A model generated the notes under the pieces. It saw only the letters and a program-made list of their open reading frames with translations. It had not been told where the DNA came from and did not search any database. A stretch of 64,000 nt of DNA from Gentiana macrophylla (taxonomy: Eukaryota; Streptophyta; Magnoliopsida; Gentianales; Gentianaceae), in contig CM047808.1 of the NCBI GenBank assembly GCA_026214975.1, forward strand, positions 5,445,262-5,509,261. Reading direction: 5' to 3'. Shown in pieces: positions 1-9,578 of this stretch (within the stretch, counting starts at the first letter, position 1; each line of letters starts with the position of its first letter). The position numbers and the translations under genes were made by a program.

Positions 1-54
1 TTTTCAAAAATAATTCTTGTAAGTTTCATAATCATTCCCTCTATGTCGGATCAG

Positions 55-2457
55 GGCGTGACGAGATGTATAAACGAAGCGGGAATATGTTTCATGATGG
101 CTCCAATCTACCATCCAGCAATGAAGATTGTTAGACCTGTGAGAAAGAAGCTTAAAGTAAAGACAGTATTCAACATCTTAGGACCTATGTTGAATCCTGC
201 AAAAGTGCCTTTTGCCGTTGTCGGTGTATACAAAGAAGATCTGGTATTGTTATCATTAAGGGAAAAATGCAAAATTAGTCCTGTAACTTAGCCTGGTTAG
301 CGTTTTAATCCTGTTTTTTCTTATCCGGGTCCAATTTCAGTCCTCAGGAACCGGAGGAGGCTGAATTTGGGGAGTATTCGATTTTGGCAGGAAAACGCCT
401 CCACATGGCGCTGGCAATGCAAAAAATAGGAGCAAAATTGCAAAATTCCTCCTGTAACTTGGCCTAATTTAGGGCTTGCATCCTTTTTTGTCCAAGTTTT
501 AGGACAGATTTTGCAATTTTTGTGCCAAAATCGAAATCCCCCCCAATGTCATGGAAACATCGGTAAAATTCAGCCAGAATCTCGCCATGTTAGCGTCCTG
601 TGATGTCGGAGGACTAAAATTGATACCGAAGAAAAAACCAGACCAAATCCCTAACTAGGCCAAATTACAGGATTAATTTTGCAATTTTTGTGAGTTTACA
701 TTAGGTGATTTTTGTTGCATGTGTTTTGACAAAGTGAAGAAATTGTCCCCTCTGATTAAGGTCCATAAAATGGCGAAAGCGCTTCAACTTTTCGGCATGA
801 AACGAGCATTAGTTGTACATTCTGAAGGTTTGGATGAGATGAGTCCCCTAGGTAAAGCAGTACCCTTGAATGGAATTGTATTATTTTCAGCCAATATTTA
901 CTTGTTTGGGATAACGGCGCTTTTAGTCCCTTGTGTTTTATGAAATTTTCACTTTTATCTTCAATGTTTCATTTTTGCACTTTAACCCCTCGTCAATGTT
1001 GGGTTTTTAGTCCAAATTTCCACTTGTCAAGTTTCTAGCATAGAGGGTATAAAAGGCTACAACCAATATAAACTTGGCACGTGGCAATTTGGACTGAAAA
1101 TGTTTAAAAAAAATTATAGACGAGGGGTCAAAGTTAAAAAATGAAATATTGAGGGTAGAAGTGAAAATTTCATAAAACAAAAGGGACTAAAGGCATGAAT
1201 ATTTCTTACTTGTTTTGATTCAATTGAAAGCCTCTAATATTTAACATATTTTTTTCCTGCTTATTGTGAATAGGGCCTGGTTTAGTTCTTGATGTTACAC
1301 CAGAAAAGATTGAAAGTTTCCAATTTGATCCTTGTAAGTTTCTTCTCAACCTTTGAATAAGATAATGTCTTGTTTTTTTTGCTTGGGATAATTACACTTC
1401 TAGTCCCCCAAGTTTCTTTATTTTCTCAAAACTATCATCCATCTTTCATTATTACGATAAACACCCCTATGTATTCTTTCATTATTACGATAAATGTTGT
1501 TTTGTTAGTGGACTTTGGGATACCGCGGTGCACATTGGATAGTTTGCGTGGGGGAGGTCCCGAATATAATGCGGAAGTACTAAAACGAGTGCTAGCTGGG
1601 GGCGAGAAAGGCCCTATTTCTGACGCTTTTGTAAGTTAATCTTTTTTCAAGACCATATAATCGTTTTTTTTTTTTTAAAAACTATCAATTTATCGGACTC
1701 CATTTTTTGAAAGTCGGGTTTTTTTTTTTTTTTTCAATTATGCAGGTTCTGAATGCTGCAGCAGCTTTAATGGTTTCTGGTTTGGTGAAAAATTTAGGTG
1801 AAGGCGTAAACTTGGCTCGCGAAACATTACAATCTGGGAAAGGTTCAAAGACCCTTGATTTGTTAAAAGATGTTTCTAATGTAAGTAAAATTAACTTATC
1901 GTTTCACTTTTAGTCCCTTTTGTTTCACGAAACTTGCACTCTCATCCTCAATGTTTTTGTTTGTTTGTTTTGCAATTTAACCGCAAATACGAAAGATTGT
2001 GGGATTGAACTGCAAAATAATCGTAAAACGAAAGGATTAATAGGCTCTTTATCCCTTTCATATTTCAGACTTAATTTTTTTGGCATCTGCTGACTCTTTG
2101 CCTCCCCCCCCCCTCCCCCTCCCCCCAACCCCCCCTTCCTTAATTAGAAGGTGAAAACAGAAACTTTGGGTGCCTTTGTATCTGCTTAACCGGCTATTTT
2201 GAACTTCATATACCATAAGGTAACTTCATGTTTGTTAAACCAAAAAAAATAAAAGAATTGTGTATTTTTTTTTTTGGGAGCTTGCACCGCACCCGAATTG
2301 AATTTTTGAAATCCGATTCTTGATTCAAGGATTGAGTTTTCGAAGGTAAAATCGTTGTGGTGCAAATAAATGCTCTTTATTTTCCTGGAAAAAGTTTTTG
2401 ACAACTGTTATTATACAGGTCCTTCGGAACAGAGCTTCAAAAACCTGTAGATTTTAG
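55..2457 (+). CDS. PAT1: Anthranilate phosphoribosyltransferase, C-terminal exons (5' end outside window)
   Basis: This enzyme joins anthranilate to PRPP to give phosphoribosyl-anthranilate, the second step of the tryptophan branch; in plants it acts in plastids. Exons read at 55-243, 761-851, 1274-1333, 1509-1630, 1746-1880 and 2419-2457; phases match (0,1,1,0,0), every intron is GT..AG, and they encode 211 residues plus a stop. Family motifs visible: [20 protein letters not shown] and [20 protein letters not shown] in exon 1, [19 protein letters not shown] in exon 2, [14 protein letters not shown] in exon 3, [12 protein letters not shown] in exon 4, [10 protein letters not shown] and [13 protein letters not shown] in exon 5. 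The last exon adds 12 residues. Relative to the usual length of about 330-440 residues, this is roughly the C-terminal half (glycosyltransferase family 3 core). No frame damage is seen, so the gene looks functional. The short last exon is the least certain part. The symbol follows the Arabidopsis gene. Confidence 0.93.
269..682. mobile_element. Long-TIR MITE in PAT1 intron 1
   Basis: The left end reads GCAAAATTAGTCCTGTAACT and the right end is its near-perfect inverted copy (GCAAAATTAATCCTGTAATT on the other strand), extending about 40 bp. The interior contains further partial copies of the same terminal sequence around 430-490. I could not define a clean target duplication. It sits wholly inside intron 1 and is non-coding. 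Confidence 0.65.
908..1205. mobile_element. MITE with 10-bp target duplication in PAT1 intron 2
   Basis: Arms of about 75 bp are inverted copies of each other (left TTTTAGTCCCTTGTGTTTTA at 920; right end carries the complement, TAAAACAAAAGGGACTAAA, near 1174). The element is bounded by TTACTTGTTT at 898-907 and 1206-1215, a perfect 10-bp direct repeat. A 9-11 bp duplication with long terminal inverted repeats suits a non-autonomous Mutator-like element; no transposase is present. Confidence 0.75.
1382..1508. mobile_element. MITE remnant in PAT1 intron 3
   Basis: GGGATAATTACACTTCTAGT at 1385 resembles the end of the MITE in intron 2 (GGGATAAC..TTTTAGTCCC). Only one arm is convincing, followed by a duplicated CATTATTACGATAAA segment at about 1448 and 1489. 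It is probably a broken copy of the same family; it fills most of the 175-bp intron. Confidence 0.4.
1905..2046. mobile_element. Degenerate MITE remnant in PAT1 intron 5
   Basis: TTTTAGTCCCTTTTGTTTCA at 1910 is mirrored by a decayed complement ending near 2046 (TAAAACGAAAGGATTAA). The terminal theme (TTTTAGTCCCTTTTG) is the one seen in intron 2. The rest of intron 5 (about 2050-2418) is T/C-rich with a long C run at 2104-2128 and holds nothing else I can recognise. Confidence 0.4.
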
Positions 2458-2631
2458 TGATGCCGGAACGGAATCTCTGCAGCGGAAAACACAATACTAA
2501 ATCGAAAAATAAGAAAATAAGAAAATAAGAAAAAACTTGAGAATGAATAAGTTGTTGCGATTCTCTTGGTGTGTGTTTTTTATTATATTTTTCAGAATAT
2601 GTTGGTTATCATTTGTATCTGATAAGTCAAG

Positions 2632-2728
2632 GGGAACGGATCCCCTACGGTACACATGGTAAGGTACAAGGTGCTATGCACCATTTCCGTCCAAATTTTC
2701 GCCGGATCCGTTCAAATTTAGACGGATC

Positions 2729-2822
<94 letters not shown>

Positions 2823-2920
2823 TAATTTGCTTTTACTCCGTCCAAAATTTGGGCGGAAAATTGGTGGTGAACAATACTTTGCTTCACCACGTATGCATCA
2901 CAAGTATGAGATCCGTTCCC
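2632..2920. mobile_element. Small TIR element (Mutator-like MITE) downstream of PAT1
   Basis: Terminal inverted repeats GGGAACGGATC (2632-2642) and its complement (2910-2920) are perfect for 11 bp. Identical 10-bp flanks ATAAGTCAAG lie at 2622-2631 and 2921-2930. Inner arms also pair loosely around the CCGTCCAAA motif. The centre has expanded into an (AT)n tract. It lies about 170 bp past the PAT1 stop codon, so it may affect the 3' UTR or polyadenylation. Confidence 0.8.
2734..2823. repeat. (AT)n microsatellite followed by a T run
   Basis: About 36 uninterrupted AT units followed by about 18 T, inside the MITE at 2632-2920. Likely hypervariable in length. Confidence 0.95.
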
Positions 2921-3589
2921 ATAAGTCAAGTGGCTTGTTTGTAACATTTGGCATAATAGGATTGTGCCGGGCCATATTTGGATTGTTCCTACGTCCTAGA
3001 ATTCCCTCGTTTCCATCGTTTATACGTGCATCCAAATCAAGCTGCATCACCATTTGGTGGTTATTATACTCAGAGTTCCTACGTCCTAGCATTCCCTCGT
3101 TTCCATCACTTGTACATCCAAATCAATCTGCATGACCATTTGGTGGTTATCATACTCAGGGTTCCTATGTCCTTTCATTTCCTCGTTTTCATCACTTGTA
3201 CATCCAAATCAAGCCGCATGACCGTTTGGTGGTTATCATACTCAGAGTTCTTATGTCCTTTCATTTCCTTGTTTTCATCACTTGTACAACCAAATCAAGC
3301 CGTATGACCGTTTGGTGGATATCATACTCAAAGTTCCTACGTCCTAGTATTCCCTCGTTTCCATCACTTGTTGTCAAAGTTTGGGAAATAATTTCTGTGT
3401 CTATTTCATTCAATATTGAGTACTATAAATACAAGAAGTTATATTCTAATCGGGGCCACAAATTACGCCCAGAATCGCTAAGATCACTACCATACATTAA
3501 CAGAAAAATATTACACAATATTTACTTCCGAAATCAAATATATATTCCGTCCCGTCCGTAATACCCTCCCTCAAGTTGGAGCGTGTAGG

Positions 3590-3911
3590 TCACAAACCCC
3601 CCAACTTGCGAAGAAAATAGAGAAATTGTCGTTTACCCAAAGCTTTAGTGAAGATATCGGCAAGCTGTTCGTTAGTAGTCACATGCCGTGGAGCAATAAG
3701 ACCCGCTTGAATGGCATCTCGGACATAGCGGCAGTCGACTTCAATGTGTTTCGTGCGTTCATGGAAAACTGGATTCTGCGCTATATGAAGGGCGGACTGG
3801 CTGTCACAGAAGAAGTCAATAGCCCGAGGATGATCAACACCTAAATTTTGAAGTAATGTCGTTAGCCATTTCAGTTCCGAAGTGAGAGCGGCCATCGAAC
3901 GATATTCGGCC
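3590..3911 (-). pseudogene. Ty1/Copia RNase H C-terminal fragment
   Basis: The frame reads AEYRSMAALTSELKWL, CDSQSALHIAQNPVFHERTK, HIEVDCRYVRDAI and QLADIFTKALGK, the classical C-terminal RNase H/connection block of Copia pol. It has about 105 residues and lacks everything upstream; it is joined directly to a primer-binding-like site (TGGTATCAAAACC) at its N-terminal side. A stop follows the last block, as in intact Copia pol. Confidence 0.85.
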
Positions 3912-3926
3912 TCGGTTTTGATACCA

Positions 3927-4028
3927 TGTTCAGATCAATCGCTTACCGTTGTACTAAAATCAATTGGTGCCAGTAAATGCACTACTTTATTTCTTTAGGC
4001 ATTCAAGAGTGGACAATCTGTCCCAACA
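3927..4028 (-). mobile_element. Embedded 102-bp TRIM-size LTR with PPT and PBS
   Basis: On the minus strand the order is a purine tract CACTTGAGGGGG, then a TGTTGGGACAG..CTGAACA segment of 102 bp, then TGGTATCAAAACC, i.e. PPT-LTR-PBS. A related LTR-PBS pair recurs at 21348-21432. It lies inside the internal region of the larger deleted Copia element, so that element is a chimera. Confidence 0.6.
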
Positions 4029-4910
4029 CCCCCTCAAGTGTTTACAATTTGTCAACACTTGCACAATTTTTTTTTCCAGAGTGTGGGTAATCTACCCAAC
4101 ACCCTCCTCAAGTGTGGGCAATCTGTCCCAATACTTGCACAATTTCTCTTTTTATTTTATTTTAAATAATGTTCCAACCAGGTTTCGATCTCGTGACCTC
4201 TATCTCTGATACCATGTCAAAGTTTGGGAAATAATTTCTGTGTCTATTTCATTCAGTATTGAGTACTACAAATACAAGAAGTTACATTCTAATCGGGGCC
4301 ATAAATTACGCCCAGAATCGCTAAGATCACTATCATACATTAACAGAAAATATTACACAATATTTACTTCCGAAATCAAATATATATTCCGTACCGTCCG
4401 TAATACTTGTACATCCAAGTCAACCTTCATGACCATTTGGTGGTTATCATACTCAGAGTTCCTATGCCTTTTCATTTCCTCGTTTTCATCACTTGAACAT
4501 CCAAATCAAGCCGCATGACCATTCGGTGGATATCATACCCAGAGTTCCTACGTCCCAGCTTTCCCTCGTTTCCATCACATCTACATCCAAATCAAGCCGC
4601 ATCAAGTGATGTCGGTGGTTGTCTTACTCAGAGTTCTTAAGGTCTTAGCATTCCCTCGTTTCCGTCACTTTTACACCCAAATCAAGCCGAATCATCATTT
4701 GGTGGTTATAATACTCAGAGTTCTTACGTCCTTTATTTCCTCGTTTTCATCCACTTGTACATCCAAATCAAGCCGCACGACCACTTAGTGGTTATCATAC
4801 TCAGAGTTCCTACTTCCTAGCAGTTCCTCGTTTCTATCACTCCTACATCCAAATCAATCCACATAAACATTTGGTGGTTATCATACTCAAAGACTGCAAC
4901 AATTATCTCA

Positions 4911-5009
4911 TATGGCGTTATTCCATCCTACTTATGATATGAGGATATGAGCTACATAGGCACTTGTTTGAAACAACACCTCAGTCACTTGAAACCTCGC
5001 ACACTGTCC
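4911..5009. other. Spacer without recognised feature
   Basis: Short AT-rich spacer between the 86-bp satellite and the tRNA-like array; nothing recognised. Confidence 0.6.
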
Positions 5010-6626
5010 TGGTTCAAGTCCATAATATAGTGGAAGCTATGATACAAAAAGAAGTCCATAATATAGTTTGGCCAAAAAAAAAAAAAAAATACAAAAAGAA
5101 TTTATGCCAGACGGAGGGCTTTGAACCTCTACAAGTCCATAATATAGTGGATACTTACGCTAGAAGGAGGGCTTGAACCACCACAATGCCAAAAAAAATT
5201 TATGCTAGACGGAGGGCTTGAACCTCTACTAATCCCTAATATAGTGGATACCTACGCTAGGAGGAGGGCTTGAACCATCACAAGGCCAAAAAAATACCCC
5301 CAAAAAAAAACGCTAGAAGGAGGACTTGAACCTCCCACAAGGCCAAAAAAAATACAAAACAATTATAAGCTAGAAGGAGGGTTAGAACCTCCACAAGTCC
5401 ATAATTTAGTGGACAGTGGATGCCTACGTTAGAAGGAGGGCTTGAACCACCACAAGGCCCAAAAAAAACTGCCTTGAACCACCACAAGGCCAAAGAAATA
5501 CCAAACAACCATAAGGCTAAACAAAAAGGCTTGAACCATCACAAGGCCAAAAACTATCGGGCTGAACCACCACAATGCAAAAAAAAAAAACATAAGGCCA
5601 AACAAAGAAGGCTTGAACCACCACAAGGCCAAAAAAATACCGGGCATAAACCACCACAAAGCCAAAAAAATACCCAAAGACCAAACAAAGAGGACTTGAA
5701 CCATCACAAGGCCAAAAAAAAAAAAATAAAGCCAAACAAAGAGGGCTTGAACCACCACAAGGCCAAAAAAAGTACCGGGTTTGAACCACCACAAAGCCAA
5801 AAAACCACCACAAGGACAAAGAAAAACCAAACCACCGTAAGGCCAAACATAGAGGATTTGAACCACCACAAGGCCAAAAAATACCGGGTTTGAACCACCA
5901 CAAAGCAAAGAAAATACCAAACAATGAGGACTTGAACCACCACAAGGCCAAAAAAAAATACAATAAGGCCAAAAAAGAGGACTTGAACCACCACAAGGCC
6001 AACTATATACCGGGCTTAAACCATCACAAAGCCAAAAAAATACCAAAATGCGAAACAAAGAGGGCTTGAACTACTACAAGGCCAAAAAAATACCGGGCTT
6101 GAACCACCACAAAGCTAAAAAAGCACCAGAAAGCCAAAAAACATACCATACCACCATAAGGCCAAACAAAGAGGGCTTGACCACCACAAGGCTAAAAAAA
6201 ATACCATAAGGCCTAACAAAAGTGCTTGAACCACCATAAGGCCAAAAAAATACCGGGCTTGAACCACCACAAAGCCGAAAAACCACCACATGGCCAAAGA
6301 AATACTAAACCACCGTAAGGCCAAACATAGAGGGTTTGAACCACCGCAAGGCCAAAAAATACCGGGTTTGAACCACCACACAGCCAAAAAAAATACCAAA
6401 CAAAGAGGGCTTGAAGCACCACAAGGGCAAAAAAAAAAAAAAAACCATAAGGACAAATAAAAAGGGCTTGAACCACCACAAGGCCAATAAAATACCGGGC
6501 TTAAACCACCACAAAGCCAAAAAAAATACCTAAAGGCCAAACAAGGAAGACTTGAATCACCGTAAGACCAAAAAAATATCGGGCTTGAACCACCACAAGG
6601 CCGAATGAATACTAAATCACCATAAG

Positions 6627-7075
6627 CAGTGGTGGACCCAAGAAATTATTCTTGGGTGGTCTTTATCAAAGATAAGAAAAAAAAAATCAAAAAAAAAAAA
6701 TGACTAAAACAAGTAAAAAAAATATGCTAAAAAAAATGATAATGGGTGGTATTGGTCTTTATCAAAGATAAGAAGGAAAAAATCAACAAAAAAATAACTG
6801 AAACAAGTAAAAAAATATGCTTTAAAAAATGCTAAAAATAACTGAAACAGGTAAGAAAAATATTGAAAGTAGGATTTGAACTTGAAACCTAACTTATTGA
6901 CATATAAAACCATGCATTCTTAAACCACTAGGATAAGTAGTTATCCTGGTTAAACAATGACACTTTAAATACCAATATTACTGCTAAAACTAATAAAATA
7001 TTAAAAATAATTTTTTTTTTGTATCTGTTTTTCAAAATTTGGGCTTGAACCTCCCCCTTACTAGTTCCACCCCTG
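6627..7075. mobile_element. hAT-like MITE inside the tRNA-derived array
   Basis: It starts CAGTGGTGGACCC and ends with the loosely complementary TTCCACCCCTG. Flanks ACCATAAG (6619-6626) and GCCATAAG (7076-7083) form an 8-bp duplication with one mismatch, the length made by hAT transposases. The interior is AT-rich with a duplicated TGGTCTTTATCAAAGATAAG segment and no coding capacity. Confidence 0.65.
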
Positions 7076-7179
7076 GCCATAAGGCCAAACAAAGAAAGCT
7101 TGAACCATCATAAGGCGAAAACATGCAGGGTTTGAACCGCAACAAAGCCAAAAAAACAACAAAAGAATACCAAAAGGCC

Positions 7180-7186
7180 AAAAAAA
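7180..7186 (-). terminator. Pol III terminator of tRNA-Asn
   Basis: On the minus strand a run of seven T lies 9 bp past the tRNA 3' end, the usual signal for RNA polymerase III release. Confidence 0.7.
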
Positions 7187-7195
7187 CAAATAATA

Positions 7196-7269
7196 CGCTA
7201 GAAGGAGGGTTTGAACCTCCGACCTTGTGGTTAACAGCCACACGCTCTAGCCAACTGAGCTATTCCAGC
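7196..7269 (-). tRNA. tRNA-Asn (anticodon GUU)
   Basis: A 74-nt cloverleaf: acceptor GCTGGAA pairs with TTCTAGC (one G-T), D arm GCTC..GAGC, anticodon stem TGTGG/CCACA around CTGTTAA giving GTT, T stem GGAGG/CCTCC. The discriminator is G and there is no intron. The T loop reads TTCAAAC where most plant copies have TTCGAAC or TTCGACC, so the internal B box is GGTTCAAACCC; the same A is kept in the neighbouring array. Upstream (minus sense) is T/A-rich. It decodes AAC/AAU if transcribed. Confidence 0.92.
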
Positions 7270-7366
7270 TATGTTTTTAAAAACTCAACTTTGTGTTTTT
7301 GTAATTAACATTGGTGTGATAAATCACAAAGCTCGACTAATTGATTTATTTTTGGAAGAAGGAGCC

Positions 7367-7677
7367 GGCTAAATTACTATTTTGGTCCTCTAACTAGACA
7401 CGTTTTTTCGATTTTGGTCTTGGTTTTTCTCCGGTAATAATTTTAGTCCTGTAAGTGGTCTTTTTGCAAAAATAGTCCTGAACGCCTGAAAGATCACTTA
7501 CAGGACTAAAATTGGTCTTTTCCGGCGACAATTTTAGTCTTGTAAGTGGTCTTTCCGGCGTTCAGGACTATTTCTGCAAAAAAAGACCACTTGCAGGACT
7601 AAAATTGTCGCTAGAGAAAAACCAGGACCAAAATCGAAAAATATGTCTAGTTAGAGGACCAAAATTGTAATTTAGCC
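7367..7677. mobile_element. Long-TIR MITE (Mutator-like)
   Basis: Both ends read GGCTAAATTAC on opposite strands, and inverted similarity runs inward for more than 100 bp (TTTTGGTCCTCTAACTAGAC). Flanks GAAGGAGCC (7358-7366) and GAAGGAGAC (7678-7686) form a 9-bp duplication with one mismatch. The middle holds repeated GGACTAAAATT blocks. Non-coding. Confidence 0.75.
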
Positions 7678-7879
7678 GAAGGAGACAAAAGGAAAAGTCA
7701 AACTATGTTATATCTACTTTACGCAGACTAAAAATAAATAGACCAATATGACACATTTAATTTTTCATCTTATACTGTTAAAAAAAAATCATCTTAGAAG
7801 GAAAAAAAACTGAACAAAGGTATCATAATACCCATATTTCAATAGGGTTCAAACATGTCATTTAAATTAAACAAACACT

Positions 7880-8069
7880 TGCCGATGAGACCAGCTCAAA
7901 TGGCTAGAGTTGAGGCCATGAGACCGAAATGTCTTAGGTTCGAATATCTTTGTAGGCAATTTGAGAGCCTTCCAGCATTGTGTTTGTCCACTAATATGGT
8001 GGTAAATATTTGTAATGTTTTTCATTTCATTGTTAAAAAAACAAAAAAACAAAAAAACAAAAACAAAAG
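7880..8069 (+). mobile_element. tRNA-derived SINE
   Basis: An A-box-like CAGCTCAAATGGCTAGAG and a B-box-like GGTTCGAATAT lie about 35 bp apart as in a tRNA promoter. A non-tRNA body follows and then an A-rich tail (AAAAAAACAAAAAAAC repeats) ending near 8069. No cloverleaf can be drawn, and I found no convincing target duplication. Confidence 0.6.
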
Positions 8070-8664
8070 CTTACCTTACAGTTAAACCCACGAAACAAAA
8101 AAACGAGACTTAAGCAACTCAAACACCAAAAATAGTCGTGAGATTCAACCACTTCGATTCCAAAGTAACTACTCACTGAAAACAATTCTTCAAGCGAGTA
8201 AAGATTTGTGGTGATCGGCTCGAAAAGTGTGAAGTGAATCACGGCTATTTCTTGAAGACTCGTAAAATCTGGAACCTTTTATCATGGCGAAGCAAAATGC
8301 AACATAAAACGAGTAAGTTTGCATTATTATAACAATTTTTTTTCCCGATCTTGTTGAAATTGTAAAATTATACGATTTTTATCTTGGAAAATGAAGCATT
8401 TCGAACCATGAAATAAAGAATGTTACTGTATCGATAGGCGACACAACTGTCATCATGTCGATCAATGACAATCTTACCTGAAGTAGTATAAGGAAAGTCA
8501 AAAGGAAATGTCACTGCTATGTCACTGTATAACGTCGTCACATCTTGTCATATGTTTCAATTAGTTTGATAATGTAAAAGCATATTTTGTCATACGTTTC
8601 AATTATTTTGATCATGTAAAACCATGTAAATCATCGTACATGATATTTTCATATCTATTAGGCC
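8070..8664. other. Non-coding spacer
   Basis: AT-rich. The only structure is a diverged direct duplication of about 50 bp around 8541 and 8588 (TTGTCATATGTTTCAATTA and TTGTCATACGTTTCAATTA). No gene recognised. Confidence 0.5.
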
Positions 8665-9578
8665 CAGACGCAGACGCAAGATCTTGATTATGGGGGGCGA
8701 GCGATAATAATAGAGATTTTTTGCTATCTGAAAAATATATACTTGCTTAAACAAAATTTTTGGCATTGCAATACAAACCTTTAGCTTACCACAGTACATA
8801 AATCTAAAAGAAAATACTACCTCCGTCCCATAAAAAGTGTCAATAACGGAAAAATGAATTGTCCCATAAAAAGTGTCTATTTAAATTTCCAATACATCAT
8901 TAAATACATTTTTTCCAATCATACCCCTATTTAACATTTAATTTTCCATAATCCTTTCATATTCCAAAACAAGCATCTATGATTAGTTAAGGGTATATTT
9001 GTCTATTCATTCTTGAAATACAACACATTAATTATTTCCTTAACCTCTGTGTCCAACAAAAAGTGGACACTTTTTATGGGACGGAGGTAGTATGCATAAA
9101 AAATGTAGAATAAATACGTATATTACAACTGGCCTCGCATTGTCTTCGTATTTTGAACCTTTGAATAATTGATTCATCTTCCACACAACAAAAGACCTCA
9201 TTCTAAATGTATGTCACAAGACAATAATTCTCAATGTAAGTACTAGTGTTGATTAAAAATAAACTTCTTTTAATACATTAATCGAGCGGACATCATCAGC
9301 AAATAGGAGTCCCTTTTTTTGACCTTTCACTGTTTTTTTGACTTTATAATATATTTTATGAATGTTATTATTCTTTTATAATTAATTTTTTTTTGATAAT
9401 GTGTTAAATGTATCACTTTTGTAATGACAATGGTTTTTTATTTATTTAATAATATTTTTTAATAAATAAATTAATATAAAGTGTAGGGGCGAAAAGAATA
9501 CATAACATATATATACTAGTGTTTTTCTCGGATCCATGGGGGCGACTGCCCTCTAGTGAAAGGGTACGTCCGCCCTTG
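8665..9578. mobile_element. hAT-like non-autonomous element, host of a Stowaway
   Basis: It begins CAGACGCAGACGC and ends ACGTCCGCCCTTG, rough inverted repeats. Flanks ATTAGGCC (8657-8664) and ATTAGGCT (9579-9586) give an 8-bp duplication with one mismatch. The family resembles hAT MITEs with CAGGGGCGGACG-like ends. No transposase. A Stowaway-like element is nested at 8817-9090. Confidence 0.55.
8817..9090. mobile_element. Stowaway-like (Tc1/mariner) MITE
   Basis: Ends CTACCTCCGTCCCATAAAAA and its perfect complement; flanked by the TA dinucleotide on both sides (8815-8816, 9091-9092). A 274-bp AT-rich interior. This is the canonical Stowaway arrangement. Confidence 0.9.

Larger units (their letters stand above)
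3372..4405 (-). mobile_element. Internally deleted Copia-type LTR retroelement
   Basis: Direct repeats of 192 and 191 bp (3372-3563 and 4215-4405) flank about 650 bp. The 5-bp duplication CTTGT lies at 3367-3371 and 4406-4410 and restores the interrupted 86-bp satellite unit. On the minus strand the 5' LTR is followed at once by TGGTATCAGAGA (4214-4203), a primer site for initiator tRNA-Met, and the purine-rich CTTGAGGGAGGG precedes the 3' LTR. On that strand the LTRs begin TATTAC rather than TG and end TTTGACA. Only an RNase H fragment remains of pol, so movement would need enzymes supplied by other elements. Confidence 0.85.
2985..4890. repeat. 86-bp minisatellite array, split by a retroelement
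   Basis: Units begin with GTTCCTACGTCC-type sequence at 2985, 3075, 3161, 3247 and 3333, then resume after the 1-kb insertion with units to about 4890; around ten copies in all. Each unit contains a CATCCAAATCAAGC..CATTTGGTGGTTAT core. Copies differ by 5-15 percent. Reading frames across it carry no recognisable protein and change frame between units because 86 is not a multiple of three. Confidence 0.88.
5010..7195 (-). repeat. tRNA-Asn-3'-end-derived degenerate tandem array
   Basis: About 30 copies of a CTTGAACCACCACAAGGCC-type unit alternate with A runs and short linkers. Early units (5104, 5160, 5204, 5258, 5311, 5368, 5430) begin GCTAGAAGGAGGGCTTGAAC, which matches the acceptor and T arm of the adjacent tRNA gene (7197-7216, read on +: GCTAGAAGGAGGGTTTGAAC). 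In tRNA sense each unit reads a B-box-like GGTTCAAGCCC followed by a T run. The array is interrupted by a hAT MITE (6627-7075) and ends at the tRNA gene. Long W/F-rich frames on the minus strand are by-products of the repeat. Confidence 0.85.

Noticed and set aside
2571..2825. 84-codon frame ending in IYIYIYIY and F runs
   Set aside because: It is the (AT)n and T tract of a MITE read as codons.
3196..3561. Frames of about 110-120 codons in the 86-bp satellite
   Set aside because: Because 86 is not a multiple of three, the frame drifts between units; no conserved protein sequence.
5429..6540. Long overlapping minus-strand frames rich in W, F, G and V, which could pass for membrane proteins
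   Set aside because: They are translations of the tRNA-derived array (ACCACCACAAGGCC units) in several frames; there is no start context, domain or codon bias, and all frames stay open because the unit lacks stops.
5010..6600. CRISPR-like array (short repeats with spacers)
   Set aside because: Plant nuclear DNA; repeats are imperfect, spacers are A-rich linkers of varying length, and no cas genes are present.
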